This document shows positions 1-6,084 of a stretch of DNA of 6,084 nt, piece after piece. The DNA is from an uncultured Caldilinea sp. Lineage in GTDB: Bacteria; Chloroflexota; Anaerolineae; Caldilineales; Caldilineaceae. Below the pieces are notes generated by a model. The model saw only the letters and a list, made by a program, of their open reading frames with translations. It ran no database searches and had not been told where the DNA came from. The stretch's first letter is position 1. The number at the start of each line of letters is the position of its first letter. The stretch lies in contig CALFWA010000176.1 of the NCBI GenBank assembly GCA_937928035.1, forward strand, positions 1-6,084, given 5' to 3'. The position numbers were made by a program, and so were the translations under genes.

Positions 1-800
1 GGGAAGTAATCGGCCACAGCCTGAGCAGCCTGGTAGGCGGCGCGTGCGCCGCCGTCGCCGCCCGAACCGTTGAGAATGCGGTCGGCCAGCAGCGCCGCCT
101 GGCTGGCGGCGGGCGCAGCCGCCGCCGAGGTGCTCGCCGCCAATACCTGTTGAAGTTGAACGATCAGCTCGTCCGGCCACGTGCCGGCGCCTGTGGAGGC
201 GGCGAAGTTGGCCAACGCCGCGCGCGCCGCGCCCGCCTGCGCCTTCATATGGGCGGTGGCGGTGGCGTCGCCCGTCACCTGGGCCAGCGCAAGGTCGCTG
301 TTGCGGGCGTGGTTCAACAGCCCAAAACGGTCGCCTGGATCGTTGACGCCGGGATCATAGCGCGGGTCGCCCACACCAACCAACACGTTGATCGTCTCAC
401 GCGCCCGCCGTTTGGCCAGCGCCAGGTTGTCGGCCTGCACCGCCGCACTGACCAGCCCGGCCAAATCGCGCGTCAGTTGCGCCTGTTGCATCATGCCAAC
501 GCCGTAGCCGATGCGGTTGGGCGTATCATCGGCTGCAGCCAACATACGGCGCAACGCCGTCAGCGGCGCCACCGGCAGGCTGTCTTCCGCATAGGGCGCC
601 CCAAGCGCCAGCCGAAACGCGCCGAACTCGCCGATCAGGTTGCGCCCTGGATAGGAAAAGCTCGCCTCCACCTTGCCGTTGACCCAGGGCAGTTCGCCCA
701 GGATCAGCCGCCTGCCGTCTGGGGCTGCCAGGTATCCCCACAGGCTGAAACCGCCCGGCGGCGCCGGCACATTGTTGAGCGCAAGCGTGATGCGATCGCT
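1..800 (-). repeat. Protein-level tandem repeat, copy 2 (residue 360 onward, cut by the window edge)
   Basis: Second copy, with landmarks SDRITLALNNV, PGGFSLWGYL, YPGRNLIGEFGAFRL, TPNRIGYGVGMMQQA, TINVLVG, DPRYDPGVNDPGDRFGLL, GAGTWPDEL, RILNGSGGDGG and VADYF. It is in register with copy 1 at a 300-residue offset for its first part, then drifts through small indels. It lacks the intact Ca-like loops of copy 1. The last 15 bases at the window edge (1-15) match 856-870 at 14 of 15 positions; in copy 1 that site leads into the next copy. Confidence 0.75.
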
Positions 801-1877
801 GGTGGGGTCGTTGGTGGAGGCGCCGTGTTCGATGCGCCCCATGATCGAACCGGATGGGAAATAATCGGCCGCGCGCTGCACGGCGGTGAAGGCGGTCACT
901 GCGCCCCCCTCGCCCGCGATTGCCTCTACAATGCCGTTGTTATTGACGTCGACGCCGTTGACGATGCGCGTCGCCAAGTCGCGCGCAGCGGTCGCAGGGG
1001 CGAGAGCCGCGCCGGCCGACCCGGCGGATAGCGTCTGTGTCGCCTGCGTCACCACCTGATCGCTCCACGTGCCTCCGCCGTCCGCCGGTGCAAAATTGCC
1101 GACGACGCCGGAGGCCGCTACGGCCTGATTGAAGATGTGTTCGGTGACGCCGATGCTTTCGGCGGCCAGCAGCATGTTGACATCCACATTGGCGGCGTAG
1201 CGCAACAGGCCAAACCCATCACCCGGATTTTCAACTTTGCCGTCGCCATTGTAATCGCCGTGACGCGGATCGCTTGCGCCGTAAAGGATGTTGAGCACAT
1301 GTTCGGCGTGAACGCGCGCGCCGGCCAGGTTGCCGGCCGCCGCAGAGGAGCGCGCCAGGTTGGCGTGCGTGAGCATCATGCGCGCCTCTTGCACCAGACC
1401 AACGCCGTAGCCCACGTTGTTGGGAGTGTTCTCCGCTCGCGCCACCACCTTGCGGATCAGGCTGAGCGCATCGGTTGGCAGCGTCGCCGCAAAGACCTCC
1501 TGCTCCCACATCAGGCGAACTGCATCGTACTCTGCGATCAGATTTTCGCCAGGGAAATCGAGGGCCTGATTGACCGCCCCACCGGCGACTGTGAGGCCGC
1601 CGCAAAAGAAGCCGTTGTCCTGGCTGGTCAGATAAGCTTGCAGGGTGAAACCAAAGGGCGGTGGCTGGACGCCGGTCAACGCGAATACAAGCCGATCGCT
1701 CATTAACGAGGGGACGCCGGGATCCACGTCGCGCGCCATTACGGCGCCGGCAAGGGCGTCGATGGCGCTTTGCAGGCTGCGCCACCGGATCGATCGCCCT
1801 GCCTGCGTTCGCTCATAGCCCAGGAGCGCAGCGATCGACATGGCCAACACGACAAGCACAATTATTCTGCGCTTCAC
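1..1877 (-). CDS. Exported tandem-repeat protein with anti-sigma-K (RskA)-like beta segments and Ca-loop-like motifs, 3' partial
   Basis: Reading from GTG at 1877, the frame stays open to the left edge (625 codons plus two bases), so the C terminus is missing. The GTG is chosen because AAGGAG lies seven bases upstream and the next residues (KRRIIVLVVLAMSIAALLG) form a signal peptide or N-terminal anchor. The rest is a unit of about 300 residues present at least twice (about 60-359 and 360 onward). Each unit has a beta-rich part (SDRLVFALTGVQPPP... and SDRITLALNNVPAPPGGF...), which resembles the C-terminal fold of anti-sigma-K factors. It continues with a (F/Y)PGxNLI segment, a helical part with TPNxxGYGVG, and an (N)xLxG...DP...PGDxFGLL segment. 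Copy 1 holds two EF-hand-like loops, D208YNGDG and D310VNNNG. No sigma factor is visible and the RskA resemblance was judged by eye, so no function is assigned. An extracellular structural or sensing role is inferred from the export signal and neighbours. The gene reality is well supported; the product name is not. Confidence 0.85.
   Translation of the reverse strand, partial: MKRRIIVLVVLAMSIAALLGYERTQAGRSIRWRSLQSAIDALAGAVMARDVDPGVPSLMSDRLVFALTGVQPPPFGFTLQAYLTSQDNGFFCGGLTVAGGAVNQALDFPGENLIAEYDAVRLMWEQEVFAATLPTDALSLIRKVVARAENTPNNVGYGVGLVQEARMMLTHANLARSSAAAGNLAGARVHAEHVLNILYGASDPRHGDYNGDGKVENPGDGFGLLRYAANVDVNMLLAAESIGVTEHIFNQAVAASGVVGNFAPADGGGTWSDQVVTQATQTLSAGSAGAALAPATAARDLATRIVNGVDVNNNGIVEAIAGEGGAVTAFTAVQRAADYFPSGSIMGRIEHGASTNDPTSDRITLALNNVPAPPGGFSLWGYLAAPDGRRLILGELPWVNGKVEASFSYPGRNLIGEFGAFRLALGAPYAEDSLPVAPLTALRRMLAAADDTPNRIGYGVGMMQQAQLTRDLAGLVSAAVQADNLALAKRRARETINVLVGVGDPRYDPGVNDPGDRFGLLNHARNSDLALAQVTGDATATAHMKAQAGAARAALANFAASTGAGTWPDELIVQLQQVLAASTSAAAAPAASQAALLADRILNGSGGDGGARAAYQAAQAVADYF
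801..1700 (-). repeat. Protein-level tandem repeat, copy 1 (residues about 60-359)
   Basis: First copy of the roughly 300-residue unit, taken from SDRLVFAL to the residue before SDRITLAL. The order of landmarks is PPPFGFTLQAYL, FPGENLIAEYDAVRL, TPNNVGYGVGLVQEA, VLNILYG, DYNGDGKVENPGDGFGLL, GGGTWSDQVV, RIVNGVDVNNNG and AADYFPSG. The copy boundaries are approximate, because residues before S60 (SLQSAIDAL) also align with AVQRAADYF before copy 2. Conservation is at protein level with short DNA identities, for example 14 identical bases at 1399-1412 and 496-509. Confidence 0.8.
1230..1256 (-). other. EF-hand-like Ca-binding loop DYNGDGKVE in the tandem-repeat protein
   Basis: Residues 208-216 follow the DxNxDGxxE pattern of calcium-binding loops of the dockerin/EF-hand kind. 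It is a single loop followed by NPGDGFG and has no paired dockerin repeat, so a cohesin-docking role is not implied. Metal binding is inferred from the pattern alone. Confidence 0.5.
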
Positions 1878-1982
1878 AGGCAAACTCCTTCACATCCAAA
1901 GATCGGGGATGACGCACCGTCGAAACCTGGCATGGGGTGATGAGGAGCAATTGGACCAGGGCAAAGCAGAACGCCCGCACGA
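1878..1982 (-). other. 105-bp intergenic spacer, no clear terminator
   Basis: This is the gap between the peptidase stop and the tandem-repeat gene start. The only pairing seen is CCTGG with CCAGG about 25 bases apart, without a T-run, which is too weak to call a terminator. No convincing -35/-10 pair was found. Read-through from the peptidase gene is therefore plausible, though a hidden promoter cannot be excluded. Confidence 0.5.
1885..1890 (-). promoter_or_regulatory. Shine-Dalgarno AAGGAG of the tandem-repeat protein gene
   Basis: AAGGAG on the minus strand lies seven bases before the GTG at 1877. It is the strongest ribosome binding site in the window and fixes the start at GTG rather than at the ATG twelve codons further in. 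Confidence 0.8.
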
Positions 1983-4340
<2,358 letters not shown>

Positions 4341-4347
4341 CTGTCGT

Positions 4348-4351
4348 TCCT
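4348..4351 (-). promoter_or_regulatory. Shine-Dalgarno AGGA of the peptidase gene
   Basis: AGGA lies seven bases before the TTG start at 4340 and overlaps an in-frame TAG (4352-4350). It supports the TTG start, which would otherwise be hard to choose. Confidence 0.6.
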
Positions 4352-4367
4352 ACTCGATTCGACGCAT

Positions 4368-5984
4368 TTACTCTTGCAAAGGCACCATCGCATCTGTGCC
4401 GTGCACGGTCGCCGCAAAAGTCGCCGTCATCATCGCCTCCTGCATGAGCAGAGCGTCGCGCTGATAATCGACGCTGCGGAAGCGATCCGCCCCATACGCC
4501 TCTGGGTGCAGATACGCGCCGCGTTCGCCGGGCGACTTTTCGACCTCCACCTGAATGCGATTGGCATTGGCGAACGGGTCCTGGCGGATTCCTGTGACCT
4601 GCCACGAGACGCGCAGCCCAGGCCAACCGCCTGCAATCAGAAAGCGATTGTTCTGCACTTCCTGCGCAATATAGAGATTTGGCCCTGGCCCGCCGATCGG
4701 CGTCAACTGATAACGAAAATTGCGGTTGAGCGCCTTGAAATAAGCCGGCAACTCCATCCAGGCGGCACCGCTTTCGTCCAGGGTGACGTTGCCATTGTAG
4801 ACGTTCATCATGTCCGGGCTTTCGACGAAGGAATGGTAGAGATATTTGTTGGTGGGGTCCAAGGGATGGTCGATAACAAAGGAGCCGCCCCCCTTGGAAA
4901 GCGTGCCCGTCACCTGCACGTTGCCGACGAAACGGCCGGCGACCCTGCCTGACGGCGCATCGAAATAGCCGCCGTAGCCGCCGGTGGAGAGCGTCGAGCC
5001 GTGCACGCCATAGTTGACGTCGCTGCTGGCGTTGGCCACACCCTGGACGCCGCGATACGGTCCCTGGCCGCGCGCGCTGGCGCCGCCGTTGGTGGAATTG
5101 GTCACCCCTCGCACACCGTAGACGCTGCCGGAGGTGGCTGCGGCCAGGCCGTCGACGCCGTAGCCATTCAAGCTCTGCCCGTTGACGCCGGCGCCGTCAT
5201 TGCTGAAGCCCAACACGCCGTCGTTGGAGACGCTGCTGCCGATGACGCCGCGGCCGCCGGGCGCCGTGCCGAATACGCCGGCGATGCTGTTGATGGTGGC
5301 GCCAGCCGTTGCGCCTGCTCGACCGTACAACGCAGCTTCACCGGGATCGCTTGACGCCGTCGTCGCCGAGACGCCATGGTGCAAACCGGACTGCGTTACG
5401 CTCAGGATGGCGGTGCCGTTGCTGGAGCCGGTCATGGCGTCCGGACCGGCCCTTTTGAGATAGACGGCGTCGTGGTGGTGGCCGGTCGAAGCAAAAGCGC
5501 TGCTGTCCTGTCCATCCAGGCGGTCAGCGTTGTCGCTGTAGAGTGCATAGGAAACGGCGGCGATGCGCTGTCGCGAGGTCATCTCGGCGTCTGCTCCCAC
5601 CTTAACGCCCAGCCAGAGATTCTGACCGTCGAAGAGCGAGAGCGGCAACGGCGTTGCATCCCCCAGCAGCGTGGTGAAAAGCTCGTTGCCGACCGCAATG
5701 TCTTTGGTTTCCGACCAGAGGGTGACGCCCCCTTCCGCTGTATTGTACAGGCGAAAAACAAATGTGAACGAGCCGCTGAGCGGCGCGCCGGTGTTTGGAT
5801 GGAGCAGCCGTCCCTGATAGTGGATCGCCGGCGTGATTGCAGCGCCGACGCGAACGGAGGCCGCCTCCGACGCGCCTAGCCCACTGTGCGAGCTGAAACT
5901 CACCGCCACCCCCACAATCAGGCAAACCATCAGAAACGCTGCGCCTCTTAAGACGCGCCTTGAAGCAACAACGCTGCGTATCAT
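4368..5984 (-). CDS. Exported fibre-like protein with GVxG repeats and conserved C-terminal module
   Basis: A 538-residue protein not tied to a named gene. An N-terminal hydrophobic segment (14-30) marks export. Residues about 52-165 form a head seen in many bacterial surface proteins: HYQGRL, FVFRLYN, TLWSET, LWLGVKVG, EMTSRQRIAAVSYAL, NADRLDGQ. GHHHDAVYLKR (168-178) resembles the GHxH turn of phage tail fibres. A Gly-rich stretch follows with eight GVxG motifs starting at 236, 246, 256, 266, 276, 290, 312 and 326, which suggests a repetitive beta fibre. Residues about 365-498 (SFVIDHPLDP, KYLYHSFVES, RYQLTPIG, VSWQVTGIRQDP, ERGAYLHPEAYG) form a conserved C-terminal module. No S74 autoprotease motif was recognised. 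The ATG at 5984 has GGAG ten bases upstream and directly precedes the signal region. It is the first gene of the apparent operon. A structural surface or secreted fibre role is inferred. Confidence 0.88.
   Translation of the reverse strand: MIRSVVASRRVLRGAAFLMVCLIVGVAVSFSSHSGLGASEAASVRVGAAITPAIHYQGRLLHPNTGAPLSGSFTFVFRLYNTAEGGVTLWSETKDIAVGNELFTTLLGDATPLPLSLFDGQNLWLGVKVGADAEMTSRQRIAAVSYALYSDNADRLDGQDSSAFASTGHHHDAVYLKRAGPDAMTGSSNGTAILSVTQSGLHHGVSATTASSDPGEAALYGRAGATAGATINSIAGVFGTAPGGRGVIGSSVSNDGVLGFSNDGAGVNGQSLNGYGVDGLAAATSGSVYGVRGVTNSTNGGASARGQGPYRGVQGVANASSDVNYGVHGSTLSTGGYGGYFDAPSGRVAGRFVGNVQVTGTLSKGGGSFVIDHPLDPTNKYLYHSFVESPDMMNVYNGNVTLDESGAAWMELPAYFKALNRNFRYQLTPIGGPGPNLYIAQEVQNNRFLIAGGWPGLRVSWQVTGIRQDPFANANRIQVEVEKSPGERGAYLHPEAYGADRFRSVDYQRDALLMQEAMMTATFAATVHGTDAMVPLQE
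4491..4892 (-). other. Conserved C-terminal module (IDHPLDP ... YLHPEAYG) of the fibre-like protein
   Basis: Residues about 365-498. The IDHPLDP, NKYLYHSFVESPDMMNVYNG and VSWQVTGIRQDP strings recur, from memory, at the C-terminal side of many fibre-like bacterial proteins in Chloroflexota and other phyla. Its function is unknown to me; a receptor-facing or trimerising tip is a guess from its position after the repeats. Confidence 0.65.
4998..5279 (-). repeat. GVxG repeat region of the fibre-like protein
   Basis: Residues 236-329 hold GVFG, GVIG, GVLG, GVNG, GVDG, GVRG, GVQG and GVHG. The first five begin exactly ten residues (30 bp) apart, then spacing widens to 14, 22 and 14. Such regularity fits stacked beta turns. 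The DNA itself is diverged, so this is an old protein repeat rather than a recent expansion. Confidence 0.85.
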
Positions 5985-5994
5985 AGGCGTATTT

Positions 5995-5998
5995 CTCC
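5995..5998 (-). promoter_or_regulatory. Shine-Dalgarno GGAG of the fibre-like gene
   Basis: GGAG lies ten bases before the ATG at 5984, slightly longer than ideal spacing but the only purine-rich match upstream. Confidence 0.5.
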
Positions 5999-6004
5999 GG
6001 ATCG

Positions 6005-6033
6005 ACTTTGCTTGCGGGGGAGCCTGTTGCCAA
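6005..6033 (-). promoter_or_regulatory. Weak sigma-70-like promoter candidate
   Basis: On the minus strand TTGGCA (5 of 6 to TTGACA) is followed after 17 bases by CAAAGT (3 of 6 to TATAAT), about 20 bases before the start codon. The -10 match is poor and leaves a very short leader, so this is only a candidate for the operon promoter. Confidence 0.18.
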
Positions 6034-6037
6034 GGAA

Positions 6038-6051
6038 ACCTGTATTCAGGT
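6038..6051. repeat. Short perfect inverted repeat upstream of the operon
   Basis: ACCTG-TATT-CAGGT, five-base arms around a four-base centre, just upstream of the candidate -35 element. It could be an operator half-site pair or chance; nothing else in the 100-bp upstream region stands out. Confidence 0.3.
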
Positions 6052-6084
6052 GCAGGGAGCGATGATGTTGGCTAGATGAGGCCT

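Noticed and set aside
150..1031. A 293-codon plus-strand open frame antisense to the tandem-repeat gene
   Set aside because: Arg/Gly/Val-rich shadow with no motif. The opposite strand encodes a coherent repeated protein.
1230..1256. Dockerin domain for cellulosome-type docking
   Set aside because: Only a single DxNxDG loop is present, without the paired 22-residue repeats of a dockerin.
1813..1980. A 55-codon minus-strand GTG frame in the 105-bp gap with a hydrophobic start (FCFALVQLLLI)
   Set aside because: It has no Shine-Dalgarno, overlaps the ribosome binding site and start of the tandem-repeat gene, and its later part is a frame shadow rich in Cys and Arg.
1878..1982. Rho-independent terminator after the peptidase gene
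   Set aside because: Only a five-base CCTGG/CCAGG pairing with a long loop and no T-run.
4368..5984. Prophage tail fibre
   Set aside because: The protein has an N-terminal export signal and sits with secreted host-type proteins. No phage structural, lysis or integrase gene is in the window.
6038..6051. LexA-type SOS box (CTG...CAG)
   Set aside because: The CTG and CAG are only four bases apart, whereas the enterobacterial LexA box needs ten, and it does not match the CGAAC...GTTCG type.

Overview
The window is GC-rich bacterial DNA carrying three consecutive genes, all on the minus strand. In transcription order they are a fibre-like exported protein (5984 to 4368), a secreted multidomain legumain-family (C13) peptidase (4340 to 1983), and an exported tandem-repeat protein (from 1877, running off the left edge). 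The likely source is Chloroflexota, probably of the Anaerolineae/Caldilineae kind. This rests on remembered family traits, not a search: a WW...GQP...GF N-terminal module, a C-terminal YLPLVAR ending, PPC domains with Thr/Pro linkers, and the combination of a fibre head with an IDHPLDP...KYLYH C-terminal module.

Layout from right to left. The 100 bp at 5985-6084 precede the first gene and hold a Shine-Dalgarno, a weak promoter-like hexamer pair and a short inverted repeat. The fibre-like protein has a signal peptide or anchor, a QGRL...LWSET...EMTSRQ...YAL head, a GHHHD turn, eight GVxG motifs (the first five exactly ten residues apart) and a conserved C-terminal module. After 27 bp comes the peptidase, which starts at TTG. 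It carries a signal peptide, the GQP module, a Thr/Pro linker, PPC, FN3-like and Ig-like domains, a caspase-fold C13 domain with His519 and Cys564, and a C-terminal beta domain. After 105 bp comes the third gene, which starts at GTG behind a strong AAGGAG. It contains a roughly 300-residue unit that is repeated. The second copy is cut by the window edge, and a third may lie beyond it.

The short first gap, the shared strand and the lack of a visible terminator suggest one operon. All three products have export signals, so the cluster is best read as a cell-surface or extracellular module: a fibre, a protease and a repeat protein. Which substrate the protease acts on cannot be read from the sequence. 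The most unusual local feature is a 12-bp, three-copy in-frame tandem repeat (YLMD x3) directly abutting the catalytic His of the peptidase. No RNA genes, CRISPR arrays or mobile elements were seen. Long plus-strand open frames are antisense shadows typical of GC-rich coding DNA.
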